Position numbers and translations under genes: made by a program. The notes below the pieces were generated by a model, which saw nothing but the letters and a program-made list of their open reading frames with translations, had not been told where the DNA came from and ran no database searches. Below, piece by piece: positions 8,245 through 16,181 of a stretch of 64,000 bases of DNA. Location of the stretch: NCBI RefSeq assembly GCF_900602065.1, contig NZ_UWFN01000350.1, positions 62,001 through 126,000 on the forward strand, in the 5' to 3' direction. The DNA is from Pseudomonas viridiflava. Lineage in GTDB: Bacteria > Pseudomonadota > Gammaproteobacteria > Pseudomonadales > Pseudomonadaceae. Positions within the stretch are counted from its first letter, which is position 1. Every line of letters begins with the position of its first letter.

Positions 8245-8276
8245 AGGCGTCATCAACTGATCTGCCGATGACGCCT
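8245..8276 (-). terminator. Hairpin AGGCGTCATC/GATGACGCCT spanning the hipB stop codon
   Basis: Perfect 10-bp arms separated by 12 nt overlap the last codons of hipB. A T-rich tract appears only some 30 nt later (GGCTTTTTATAG on the minus strand), so this is a hairpin at the end of the hipAB transcript rather than a classic intrinsic terminator. Confidence 0.35.
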
Positions 8277-8531
8277 CACCACGCCCATCTGTAAACCAAA
8301 CGGCCTGAACACCGCATTCAAAGACTTGAGGGTCGGGTTACCCTCGCCCTGCTCGATCTGAATCAACGTCCTTACCGAGATTTTGCACATCCTGGCGTAT
8401 TGGCTTTGATGCAGCCTCGCGCCCTCAACCCGCAGCCGCTTGACCGCTTCGCCCATCTCAAGGCTACCGTCGGCAATGCCCTGCTGAACGCTTTCGATCA
8501 GCAGCGCGCGGGCGTCGATGGATAAGGTCAT
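8253..8531 (-). CDS. hipB: HipB-like XRE-family antitoxin
   Basis: 92 residues, with a Cro/C1-type helix-turn-helix in the C-terminal half: QSQYARMCKISVRTLIQIEQGEGNP is the HTH core. In the HipA/HipB system this protein neutralises the HipA kinase and represses the operon. Here it is the second gene, its ATG overlapping the hipA stop codon by the sequence ATGA, so translation is coupled; in E. coli the antitoxin comes first. The tail after the HTH is short (LNAVFRPFGLQMG), as in many HipB proteins. Its probable operators are the TGCA-N6-TGCA sites upstream of hipA. Confidence 0.85.
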   Translation of the reverse strand: MTLSIDARALLIESVQQGIADGSLEMGEAVKRLRVEGARLHQSQYARMCKISVRTLIQIEQGEGNPTLKSLNAVFRPFGLQMGVVRRHRQIS

Positions 8532-9844
8532 TGCAATCCCCAGGTGGTCAACCGCTGGTCCAGTTTGCCCAGAGCGATGGCTGGATGGTTGAACGTCGCG
8601 TCCGGCAGACCGCTGTCGCGCAATATGTCAGGCAGTGCCCTTAGCTGCCGGGCATCCTGACGCAACCGCTCGAACGCCTGCTGTGGATCAAGAATATCTG
8701 CCAATGCATCACAGGCTGCACGCCAATTGACGACACCTGCTCGCTCGATGGATTTCGACCATTTTGTTGTACGTGTGATGCCCTCAGCATCCATAACCAT
8801 GGGTGCGAGATCATAAATGGGCGCAAGTCGATAACCGTCCTGAGAGCGGATGATCGCCGTGTTGCGGCCATGGTTATCCGAGTTACCAAGAATCTGGTTA
8901 ATCAAGTCACGACGCAGGTATTCGGCCACCAGATCAGGTATTTCTGCCTTCTGCCCGGCCTGCGACCACAACCCGCTCAGAAGCGTGAGCACCTCCAGAT
9001 GATCCATTCGGCTACCTGGCAACGTCACTCCGGCCAGGGAATATATCGACTCCACGGCCAACCGCTCGACACCTTGCGCCGTGATGCGACGATCGAAGCG
9101 TTTCATCCACAGGCTCGGTTTGTTCGCCTCCTCCAGTGCCATATCCTCTGTCGCCACGGTATCGATACCCAGCTCCTGCAGCGCCTTGTAATACAAGTAT
9201 TCGCTGCGCAGTATTTCCTGATCGTTTTTCAGAGCCTGATTACGGGCGAGCTTGATGAACCAGTGCCCCCGAGCCTGTTCATCAGCCAGCACCGCATCGG
9301 GATACAGCAAGCCGTCGACGCCCTGCGTCATCAACAACTTCGGCGCTTCTCCCCCCGCACCAGTAGCCCCACCAATGGCAGCACCCTGTTCGTAGGCGTA
9401 CTCGAGGAAGTGCTGGTCACGGGTGACGACATCCGCACGCGTAAAGCCCATGGCCTCGCCCTCTTCCAGAACCGCTACTGACTCCTTGATACGCAAATTG
9501 CCAATGGGAGCGGGCGTGCTGCGCCCAAGCAGATACAAGTCATCACTCAAACCTTCCGGCTTTTGTCGACCGAGTTGGGTAATGAGGAAGCGCTTGGCTG
9601 CTCCAGAAGGAGCAATGTCATGCAGGAAAGCCGGGGCCTCGCGCGATGAGAAGGTTTCAAAATCCACCGGCAGGCGGGCGCTTACGCCTTGGGATAAAGA
9701 GTTCGGGTATGCGTCCACTACATAGTCCGACTTGTAGGCGAAGCGACATGGACCGAGAAACCCTTTTGAGAGGTCGTCGAACGAAAGGGTCATGGCATCC
9801 TTCCAGATGCCATCGCCATAAATCTGAACGGTGAGGTTATACAT
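8528..9844 (-). CDS. hipA: HipA-like serine/threonine kinase toxin
   Basis: 438 residues, typical HipA length. Toxins of this family phosphorylate aminoacyl-tRNA synthetases (GltX for E. coli HipA) and cause growth arrest. Seen in the sequence: an N-terminal HipA_N-like region, the Gly-rich loop GGATGAGGEAPK around residue 160-170, the catalytic block GNSDNHGRN at about residues 320-328 and the metal-binding YDLAPM near 345. All kinase residues look intact, so the toxin is probably active. A good ribosome-binding site (AGGCGA) precedes the ATG at 9844, and the first operator begins only 8 bp upstream of it. The toxin-first order with a 4-nt overlap is the reverse of E. coli hipBA. Confidence 0.9.
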   Translation of the reverse strand: MYNLTVQIYGDGIWKDAMTLSFDDLSKGFLGPCRFAYKSDYVVDAYPNSLSQGVSARLPVDFETFSSREAPAFLHDIAPSGAAKRFLITQLGRQKPEGLSDDLYLLGRSTPAPIGNLRIKESVAVLEEGEAMGFTRADVVTRDQHFLEYAYEQGAAIGGATGAGGEAPKLLMTQGVDGLLYPDAVLADEQARGHWFIKLARNQALKNDQEILRSEYLYYKALQELGIDTVATEDMALEEANKPSLWMKRFDRRITAQGVERLAVESIYSLAGVTLPGSRMDHLEVLTLLSGLWSQAGQKAEIPDLVAEYLRRDLINQILGNSDNHGRNTAIIRSQDGYRLAPIYDLAPMVMDAEGITRTTKWSKSIERAGVVNWRAACDALADILDPQQAFERLRQDARQLRALPDILRDSGLPDATFNHPAIALGKLDQRLTTWGLQ

Positions 9845-9852
9845 GGGTCGCC

Positions 9853-9950
9853 TGCAATTTATTGCACCTGACAGACAGGAAAAGGGCCTATATCTGCACT
9901 ATAGTGCATTTATGGATTCATGCACGACACAGAAAATGCAATTTAATGCA
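9853..9950. promoter_or_regulatory. hipAB operator array: three TGCA-N6-TGCA palindromes at 42-bp spacing
   Basis: The sites are TGCAATTTATTGCA (9853-9866), TGCACTATAGTGCA (9895-9908, perfect palindrome) and TGCAATTTAATGCA (9937-9950). Their starts are exactly 42 bp apart, i.e. four helical turns, so all face the same side of the DNA. A single extra TGCA lies at 9921. The array ends just before the hipA ribosome-binding site. Binding by HipB is inferred from position; E. coli HipB uses a different motif (TATCC-N8-GGATA). Confidence 0.75.
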
Positions 9951-10032
9951 GTTATGGATTTTGAAGTAAAAAAGGGAGCCATAAAGGCCCCCCGAGGAAA
10001 TCTTGAAACTCAATGCTTGGCAATACGGCCTC

Positions 10033-10123
10033 GTAGGAGCGAATTTATTCGCGAAGAGGCCGGTAAACCCGAAACATATGCCACGTTTTCACCGCAGTAT
10101 TCGCGGATAAATCCACTCCCACA
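10033..10123. repeat. REP inverted pair
   Basis: Left arm GTAGGAGCGAATTTATTCGC and right arm GCGGATAAATCCACTCCCAC frame about 50 bp. It lies 3' of pycB and upstream of hipA; together with the operator array it fills the 312-bp gap 9845-10156. Confidence 0.8.
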
Positions 10124-10156
10124 TGAGCCCCGCTACCGGTTTGGCACCGTGCCTGA

Positions 10157-11965
10157 TCAGCCCTCGATCTCCACCAATATCTCGCCCGGATTAACCCGAT
10201 CACCCTTGGCCACATGAATGGCGACGACCTTGCCAGCGATCGCAGCCTGGACTTCGGTTTCCATCTTCATGGCTTCGGTAATCAATACGGCCTGACCGGC
10301 TTTGACCATGTCACCTTCCTTGACCAGAACATCGACGATGTTGCCGGGCATGGTGGTACTGACGTGGCCCGGGCCACTGGCCTGAGTACGCTTGCTTGCG
10401 CCGCCGCTGACGAACTCGTTGAGCGGCTCGAACACCACTTCTTCCGGCATGCCATCGATGGACAGATAGAAGTGACGCTTACCTTCCGACTTCACGCCCA
10501 CCCCGGTGATATCGACCCGGTAGCTTTCGCCGTGAACGTCGATCACGAATTCGGTTGGCACGCCCTCGCCAGAGGCTTTGCTCACACCACCCGCTTCCGG
10601 GATAGGCAGCAACTCTTCAGGTTTGAGGGTGCCAGCAGCACGCTCTTCGAGGAACTTGCGGCCAATGTCCGGAAACATTGCATAAGTCAGCACGTCTTCT
10701 TCGCTTTGGGCCAAGGCGCCAATTTCGCCACGCAACTTGGTCATTTCCGGTTTGAGCAGATCCGCAGGTCGCACATCGATCAGCTCTTCATTGCCGATCG
10801 CCTGACGACGCAGCTTTTCATCCACCTGACCCGGCGCCTTGCCGTAACCGCCCTGCAGATAAAGCTTCACTTCATTGGTGATGGTCTTGTAGCGCTCACC
10901 CGCCAGGACGTTGAAGAACGCTTGAGTACCCACGATTTGCGAAGTCGGTGTCACCAGCGGCGGGTAACCCAGGTCTTTGCGCACCCGCGGAATCTCGGCC
11001 AGCACTTCGCCCATACGGTTTAGCGCGCCCTGCTCCTTGAGCTGGTTGGCGAGGTTGGAAATCATCCCGCCCGGCACCTGGTTGACCTGTACACGGGTAT
11101 CGACCGCTGTGAATTCGCTTTCGAACTGGTGATATTTCTTACGGACAGCGTAGAAATACAGCCCGATTTCCTGCAACAGCTCCAGGTTCAGGCCAGTGTC
11201 GAATTCGCTGCCTTTGAGCGCGGCAACCATGGACTCTGTGCCCGGATGGCTGGTGCCCCATGCGAAGCTGGAGATGGCGGTATCAATGTGGTCGGCGCCG
11301 TTCTCGATAGCTTTGAGCTGACACATCGCAGCCAGGCCAGCGGTATCGTGAGAGTGGATAAATACCGGCAACGACTGCTCGGCCTTGAGCGCTTTGACCA
11401 ACTCGCCGGTAGCGTAGGGCGTCAGCAAGCCAGCCATGTCTTTGATCGCTACCGAATCACAGCCCATGGACTCCATCTGTTTGGCCTGAGCGACAAAGGC
11501 GTCGATGGTATGCACCGGGCTCGTGGTGTAGGCGATGGTGCCCTGAGCATGTTTGCCAGCCGCTTTGACCGCCTCGATGGCCACGCGCAGGTTACGCACA
11601 TCGTTCATGGCGTCGAAGATACGGAACACATCAATGCCATTGACCGCAGCCTTGGCGACGAAGGCTTTGACCACGTCGTCGCTGTAATGGCGATAGCCCA
11701 ACAGGTTCTGCCCGCGCAGCAACATTTGCAGGCGCGTGTTGGGCAATGCAGCACGCAGTTGACGCAAGCGCTCCCACGGGTCTTCTTTCAGAAAGCGCAC
11801 ACACGCATCAAACGTCGCGCCGCCCCAGCACTCCAGCGACCAGTAGCCGACTTTGTCGAGCTTGTCGCAGATGGGCAGCATGTCTTCGGTGCGCATGCGA
11901 GTGGCCAGAAGCGACTGGTGGGCGTCACGCAGGATGGTGTCAGTTACGAAGATTTTCTTAGACAT
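10157..11965 (-). CDS. pycB: Pyruvate carboxylase subunit B (carboxyltransferase plus biotin carrier)
   Basis: 602 residues. The N-terminal two thirds are a DRE-TIM carboxyltransferase barrel (VTDTILRDAHQSLLATRM at the start), the C-terminus is a biotinyl domain with EAMKME (biotin Lys567). It matches OadA/PycB of pseudomonads. With PycA it carboxylates pyruvate to oxaloacetate, replenishing the TCA cycle. No membrane partner genes (oadB, oadG) are present, which argues for the anabolic two-subunit pyruvate carboxylase and against the Na+-pumping decarboxylase. SD GAGGAGAT precedes the ATG. It is downstream of pycA, separated by a 100-nt gap that holds a long imperfect hairpin. Confidence 0.92.
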   Translation of the reverse strand: MSKKIFVTDTILRDAHQSLLATRMRTEDMLPICDKLDKVGYWSLECWGGATFDACVRFLKEDPWERLRQLRAALPNTRLQMLLRGQNLLGYRHYSDDVVKAFVAKAAVNGIDVFRIFDAMNDVRNLRVAIEAVKAAGKHAQGTIAYTTSPVHTIDAFVAQAKQMESMGCDSVAIKDMAGLLTPYATGELVKALKAEQSLPVFIHSHDTAGLAAMCQLKAIENGADHIDTAISSFAWGTSHPGTESMVAALKGSEFDTGLNLELLQEIGLYFYAVRKKYHQFESEFTAVDTRVQVNQVPGGMISNLANQLKEQGALNRMGEVLAEIPRVRKDLGYPPLVTPTSQIVGTQAFFNVLAGERYKTITNEVKLYLQGGYGKAPGQVDEKLRRQAIGNEELIDVRPADLLKPEMTKLRGEIGALAQSEEDVLTYAMFPDIGRKFLEERAAGTLKPEELLPIPEAGGVSKASGEGVPTEFVIDVHGESYRVDITGVGVKSEGKRHFYLSIDGMPEEVVFEPLNEFVSGGASKRTQASGPGHVSTTMPGNIVDVLVKEGDMVKAGQAVLITEAMKMETEVQAAIAGKVVAIHVAKGDRVNPGEILVEIEG

Positions 11966-11979
11966 TTGGATCTCCTCAT

Positions 11980-12059
11980 AGCGACAAGCTGCAAGCTACA
12001 AGCGGCAAGTAAGAGCAGATCTGCTTTTGCTTGAAGCTTGCGGCTTGGAGCTTGCCGCT
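11980..12059. repeat. Long imperfect inverted repeat between pycA and pycB
   Basis: Two 30-nt arms, starting AGCGACAAGCTGCAAGC at 11980 and ending GGAGCTTGCCGCT at 12059, are imperfect reverse complements (about 24 of 30 positions match by eye). The loop contains the palindrome GCAGATCTGC. In RNA this would be a large intercistronic hairpin inside the pycAB message. Confidence 0.7.
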
Positions 12060-12065
12060 GCTTAT

Positions 12066-13481
12066 TCATAAGCCTGCGTGGGCGGCGATGGCGGCAGCGA
12101 TGGCCAGGGCCAGCTCTTCGGGTTTGCGCTTGATCGAGTAATTGGTCAGTTCAGGGTGGCTTTCAACGAAGCTGGTATTGAACTGCCCGCTACGGAATTC
12201 CGGGTTACGCAGAATTTCCTGGTAATACGCCGCAGTGGTTTTCACCCCTTGCAGGCGCATGTCATCCAGTGCGCGCAAACCACGGTCCATCGCCTCCTCC
12301 CAGGTCAGCGCCCAGACAATCAGCTTCAGGCACATGGAGTCGTAATACGGCGGGATGGTGTAGCCGGTATAAATCGCCGTATCGGTGCGTACACCCGGGC
12401 CGCCGGGCGCGTAATAGCGGGTGATCTTGCCGAAGCTCGGCAGGAAGTTGTTCTTCGGGTCTTCGGCATTAATCCGGAATTGCAGGGCGAAACCACGATG
12501 GATGATGTCTTCCTGCTTGACCGAGAGCGGCAGGCCGGACGCGATCCGAATCTGCTCGCGGACGATGTCGATGCCGGTGATTTCCTCGGTGATGGTGTGC
12601 TCCACCTGCACCCGAGTGTTCATCTCCATGAAGTACACCTCGCCCTCGGCGAGCAGGAACTCCACAGTCCCAGCATTTTCGTAACCCACTGCCTTGGCGG
12701 CACGCACCGACAGATCACCGATGTAGGCGCGTTGCTCGGGCGTCAGTTGCGGGCTGGGGGCGATTTCGATCAGCTTCTGGTTGCGGCGCTGAATCGAGCA
12801 GTCACGCTCAAACAGGTGCACGACGTTGCCAAAGCTGTCGCCGAGGATCTGCGCTTCGATGTGCTTGGGATTGACGATGCACTTTTCGAGGAAGACCTCT
12901 GCCGAGCCAAATGCTTTGGTCGCTTCGGAAATAACTCGCGGAAAGGCTTGCTCCAGTTCTTCTCGGCTGTTGCAACGACGGATGCCCCGACCGCCACCAC
13001 CCGAGGTGGCCTTGAGCATCACCGGGTAACCGATGCGGTCCCCTTCGAGCAGCGCCTCAGTAATGTCCGCAACGTTGCCTTCCGTACCCGGCGTCACCGG
13101 CACACCGGCCTTGATCATGCTGCGGCGCGCTTCAGTCTTGTCCCCCATACGGCGGATGACTTCAGCTGAGGGGCCAATGAACTTAATGCCACGTTCGGCG
13201 CATATATCAGCCAGTTCGGCGTTTTCCGAAAGAAACCCGTAGCCTGGATGCAAGGCATCGCAACCGGTCTCCACCGCAAGATTGACCAGCTTGCGCGGGT
13301 TCAGATACCCCGCGAGAGGCTCGGCACCAATGCTATGGGCTTCGTCCGCCCGCTTGACGTGTAACGCATGACGGTCGGCGTCGGAAAAGATTGCCACCGA
13401 ACGGATGCCCATCTCGGCGCAGGCGCGCACGATCCGGACAGCGATCTCACCGCGGTTGGCGATCAGGATTTTTGTTATCAC
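12066..13481 (-). CDS. pycA: Pyruvate carboxylase subunit A (biotin carboxylase)
   Basis: 471 residues, an ATP-grasp biotin carboxylase of the AccC type: KILIANRGEIAVRIVRA at the N-terminus, the glycine-rich ATP loop KATSGGGGRGIRR near residue 160, and EMNTRVQVEHTITEEITG in the catalytic region. It carboxylates the biotin carried by PycB using bicarbonate and ATP. The GTG at 13481 is chosen since GAGGAAA lies in correct distance and conserved sequence begins at once; an ATG 27 codons earlier adds only unconserved residues. First gene of the pycAB operon, divergent from pycR. Confidence 0.92.
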   Translation of the reverse strand: MITKILIANRGEIAVRIVRACAEMGIRSVAIFSDADRHALHVKRADEAHSIGAEPLAGYLNPRKLVNLAVETGCDALHPGYGFLSENAELADICAERGIKFIGPSAEVIRRMGDKTEARRSMIKAGVPVTPGTEGNVADITEALLEGDRIGYPVMLKATSGGGGRGIRRCNSREELEQAFPRVISEATKAFGSAEVFLEKCIVNPKHIEAQILGDSFGNVVHLFERDCSIQRRNQKLIEIAPSPQLTPEQRAYIGDLSVRAAKAVGYENAGTVEFLLAEGEVYFMEMNTRVQVEHTITEEITGIDIVREQIRIASGLPLSVKQEDIIHRGFALQFRINAEDPKNNFLPSFGKITRYYAPGGPGVRTDTAIYTGYTIPPYYDSMCLKLIVWALTWEEAMDRGLRALDDMRLQGVKTTAAYYQEILRNPEFRSGQFNTSFVESHPELTNYSIKRKPEELALAIAAAIAAHAGL

Positions 13482-13610
13482 GAGTATTTCCTCGACCGTA
13501 GAACCGGCTATGTAACTGAACCGGTTTGTAACAGGGCGTGTGGTTGATTGCCGCAGGAACACCCTATGCCCGTTCAGGGATTAACAAAAATGAGTAAAAG
13601 TTGGGTTGTG

Positions 13611-13628
13611 TATAAGTAAAGACTTATA
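13611..13628. promoter_or_regulatory. Palindrome TATAAGT-N4-ACTTATA, candidate PycR site
   Basis: A perfect 7-bp inverted repeat with a 4-nt centre lies in the divergent pycA-pycR region, 35 bp before the LysR-type gene. LysR regulators commonly bind AT-rich dyads near their own promoter. Assignment to PycR is by position only. Confidence 0.45.
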
Positions 13629-13662
13629 GTTGAGTTTTCAGCGATTGAGCGGCCCATAAAAA

Positions 13663-14613
13663 ATGCGTAAGTCATTGATGCGTATGACATTGCGTCAACT
13701 GCGCATTTTCAACGAAGTGTGTGATCTGCGTTCATACAGCAGAGCAGCGGATGAAATGGCCCTGACTCAGCCTGCCGTCAGCTTGCAGATTCGCCAGCTT
13801 GAAGAGCTTATCGGTCAGCCACTGTTTGAATACGTCGGCAAAAAACTGTACCTGACAGAAGCAGCCGAAGCGCTGCAGTCGGCCAGTCGCGATATCTTCG
13901 GGCGCCTGGAAAGCCTGGATATGCAGCTCACCGATATGCAGGGCTCGCTACAGGGACAATTGAAGCTGGCCGTCGAATCAAGCTGCAAATACTTCATCCC
14001 GCACCTTTTCGCAGCGTTCAAACGTAACTACCCGGAGGTGGTCCTCAACCTCACGGTGGTCAATCGCGCTCAGGTGATCAGAAGGCTGTCGGATAACCGC
14101 GATGACCTGGTCGTAATGTCTATGGTGCCGCAGGACATGGGACTGGAGTTTCTGCCATTTCTCAACAATCCGATTGTAGCCGTCGCCCCGCCTGACCATC
14201 CGCTGAGTGATGGACGTGCTTTAGTCCTCAAGGACCTGGAACCCTATCCGTTGCTGATTCGGGAAAATGGCTCGGGGACTCGCAAGGCCTGCGAGGAGTA
14301 TTTCAAAGACAAGCGCGTGCACTTCACCACGACCATAGAAATGTCGGCACACGAAGCACAGCGCGAAAGCGTGCTCGCCGGGCTGGGCATCGCCATGCTG
14401 ACACGGCACGCAGTCAGTCTGGAACTCGCCACTGGCATGCTCAAGGAGTTGCCAGTGGCGGAGTTGCCGCTGTATCGCAGTTGGTGCGTGGTGCAGGCCA
14501 AGGATCGACGCCTGTCACCAGTGGCGCACGCCTTCCTGGCGTTCATCCGCACCGAGCGGGCGCAAATCAGCCAGCTAATGGAGCGGTTCGACGGGCGTCT
14601 TCCAAAGGTTTAG
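13663..14613 (+). CDS. pycR: LysR-family regulator divergent from pycAB
   Basis: 316 residues. The N-terminal winged helix is clear (MTLRQLRIFNEVCDLRSYSRAADEMALTQPAVSLQIRQL, residues 8-46), followed by a periplasmic-binding-like effector domain. Gene order (divergent from pycA, next to an RpiR regulator) matches P. aeruginosa PA5437, named PycR. Its effector is not known from the sequence. The start is uncertain: ATG codons at 13663, 13678 and 13684 lack a strong Shine-Dalgarno; the first is kept because orthologues, as I recall, begin MRKSLMRM. Its 3' end overlaps a small convergent gene by 47 nt. Confidence 0.88.
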   Translation: MRKSLMRMTLRQLRIFNEVCDLRSYSRAADEMALTQPAVSLQIRQLEELIGQPLFEYVGKKLYLTEAAEALQSASRDIFGRLESLDMQLTDMQGSLQGQLKLAVESSCKYFIPHLFAAFKRNYPEVVLNLTVVNRAQVIRRLSDNRDDLVVMSMVPQDMGLEFLPFLNNPIVAVAPPDHPLSDGRALVLKDLEPYPLLIRENGSGTRKACEEYFKDKRVHFTTTIEMSAHEAQRESVLAGLGIAMLTRHAVSLELATGMLKELPVAELPLYRSWCVVQAKDRRLSPVAHAFLAFIRTERAQISQLMERFDGRLPKV

Positions 14614-14791
14614 CAGCCTGCCAGAAGCGCTCTGAAACGCTCTCCTCGAAGTCACACAGCTCTTGATTGAGCCGACGCGCTTCGGAATAGCTTTCTATCG
14701 CCCGACGAAATCCCATACGTCGTCGATCTTCTTGCTGACGACGGGTTTTGACGGTGCTGCTCTGTTGCGAGTCATCGTAGTGCCGAGGCAT
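14567..14791 (-). CDS. Small basic protein, PA3496-like
   Basis: 74 residues starting MPRHYDDSQQ with the highly charged core KTRRQQEDRRRMGFRRAIESYSEARRL. I recall this core from a small Pseudomonas family labelled PA3496-like (putative envelope integrity protein); that link is from memory and moderate. GGGAGACAGGAT directly before the ATG is a good ribosome-binding site, and this decides the start over a 33-codon longer form. It is convergent with pycR and overlaps its last 47 nt. No signal peptide or membrane segment is visible. Confidence 0.6.
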   Translation of the reverse strand: MPRHYDDSQQSSTVKTRRQQEDRRRMGFRRAIESYSEARRLNQELCDFEESVSERFWQAAKPLEDARRTAPLAG

Positions 14792-15065
14792 ATCCTGTCT
14801 CCCAGTGCGTTGCGGGAGTACAGAATGCCCAGAGGGCGTGACGATCTGACGGCGAATGCATGAAGAATTAGTGAAGGTAGCCGAGCTCATCGCGCCGGAA
14901 ACAACAGGCAGTAACCTTATAAATATGTAGTGCGTTTCGGCGACATGCTTCGGCGATAGTAAGCCCTGCAGGACGCAAACAAGCTGTCTATTAGCAAGGA
15001 GCTAACAAGAATATTGAAACCAGGAACGACGCCATCACCCTCCCGGTAGAGAGGGATTTATCGCA

Positions 15066-15194
15066 ATGTTCGACACCCCGGTTAGCTACACGCAACCAAG
15101 CGGAGCAACCATTGCCGGAGTCAGTATTTTTTACAAAGGCGAGCTGCTGACAAACATCGATGACGTACAGATACCCAGTGATCGAGCGCGTTAG
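15066..15194 (+). CDS. Possible 42-residue protein followed by a strong terminator
   Basis: The ORF reads MFDTPVSYTQPSGATIAGVS and continues to IPSDRAR with a stop at 15192. I do not recognise it. Support: the frame is the only sensible one in this otherwise empty gap (14792-15269), and a perfect 16-bp terminator hairpin with five T residues begins 15 nt after the stop on the same strand. The Shine-Dalgarno is weak (AGAGGGA, 9-10 nt upstream). The sequence is polar with a short hydrophobic centre, not a membrane peptide. It may also be just part of a small RNA. Confidence 0.4.
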   Translation: MFDTPVSYTQPSGATIAGVSIFYKGELLTNIDDVQIPSDRAR

Positions 15195-15209
15195 CATCAA
15201 GATTTTTGG

Positions 15210-15249
15210 CTGCTACCCGCTACCTCACAGGTAGCGGGTAGCAGTTTTT
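15210..15249 (+). terminator. Very strong intrinsic terminator
   Basis: A perfect 16-bp stem (CTGCTACCCGCTACCT with its complement), a CAC loop, then TTTTT. The T tract is on the plus-strand side only, so it ends a rightward transcript, that is the small ORF or RNA at 15066; the RpiR-type gene converges from the other side. Confidence 0.85.
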
Positions 15250-15269
15250 GCGTCAATACCCTGAGAGCA

Positions 15270-16136
15270 TCAGTCTTCGTGAGATTTGATCGATTTGGGC
15301 GACAGACGAAGGCTGCGCAAGCTGCGCTTCACGCTCTTCAGATGGTTAACCAGGCTCGGACCGCGCGCCATGGCAACGCCCATTGCCAGCACATCAATGA
15401 CCACCAGATGCGCAATGCGCGAAGTCAGCGGGGTATAGATTTCGGTGTCTTCGTGTACGTCGATTGCCAGATTGACTGAAGACAGCTCAGCCAAAGGCGT
15501 CTGACTTGGACACAAAGTGATCAACGTCGCACCGGTTTCACGCACCAGATTCGCTGTTATCAGCAGATCCTTAGAGCGGCCGGACTGAGAAATGCAAACC
15601 GCTACATCGGTCGGGGTCAACGTAACGGCCGACATGGCCTGCATATGCGGATCTGAATAAGCAGCTGCACTGAGCAACAAACGGAAAAATTTGTGCTGAG
15701 CATCGGCGGCGACGGCACCCGAGGCGCCAAACCCGTAAAACTCGACCCGCTTCGCCGCCGCCATGGCCGTCACTGCCAATTGCAAAGCATGGGGATCGAG
15801 GTTTTCCCGCACTTCCATCAAGGTGTGCAAAGTGGTGTCGAAAATCTTCAGGCTGTAGTCAGCAACCGAATCATCCTCGTGGATCGCAAACTGGCCAAAG
15901 CTGGCTCCAGCCGCAAGGCTCTGCGCCAGTTTGAGCTTCAAATCCTGAAAGCCAGTGCAACCAATGGCACGGCAAAAGCGCACGATGGTCGGCTCGCTGA
16001 TACCGACGCTGTGCGCCAGATCGGCCATGGAACTGTGCATCACAGCCGCTGGGTCAAGCAGCACGTGGTCGGCGACTTTCAGCTCCGACTTGCGTAACAG
16101 ATGGCGTGACTGGGCGATGTGTTGCAGCAGATTCAA
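15270..16136 (-). CDS. RpiR/HexR-like regulator (HTH + SIS domains)
   Basis: 288 residues: an N-terminal RpiR helix-turn-helix (MADLAHSVGISEPTIVRFCRAIGCTG, residues 37-62) and a C-terminal SIS sugar-phosphate domain (VEFYGFGASGAVAADAQHKF, then CISQSGRSKDL). Such proteins sense sugar phosphates and control central carbon genes. It is a paralogue of HexR rather than HexR itself: zwf-edd neighbours are absent and the location next to pycR matches PA5438. The start is TTG at 16136 since no ATG or GTG is in frame before the conserved MNLLQHIAQS. A TGTAGT-N3-ACTACA palindrome 46 bp upstream is the probable autoregulatory operator. Confidence 0.85.
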   Translation of the reverse strand: MNLLQHIAQSRHLLRKSELKVADHVLLDPAAVMHSSMADLAHSVGISEPTIVRFCRAIGCTGFQDLKLKLAQSLAAGASFGQFAIHEDDSVADYSLKIFDTTLHTLMEVRENLDPHALQLAVTAMAAAKRVEFYGFGASGAVAADAQHKFFRLLLSAAAYSDPHMQAMSAVTLTPTDVAVCISQSGRSKDLLITANLVRETGATLITLCPSQTPLAELSSVNLAIDVHEDTEIYTPLTSRIAHLVVIDVLAMGVAMARGPSLVNHLKSVKRSLRSLRLSPKSIKSHED

Positions 16137-16181
16137 AGGGGCAGACTCGGCAAAGGTGCATGGGACGGGATGTAGCTTTCT

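Noticed and set aside
10214..11023. Plus-strand ORFs of 269 and 301 codons (10214-11023, 11129-12034) opposite pycB
   Set aside because: Mirror frames of pycB; no motifs, no Shine-Dalgarno, no independent support.
10157..11965. Oxaloacetate decarboxylase alpha subunit as the name of this gene
   Set aside because: No beta or gamma membrane subunits nearby, and pycA plus pycR are adjacent, so the pyruvate carboxylase role is more fitting.
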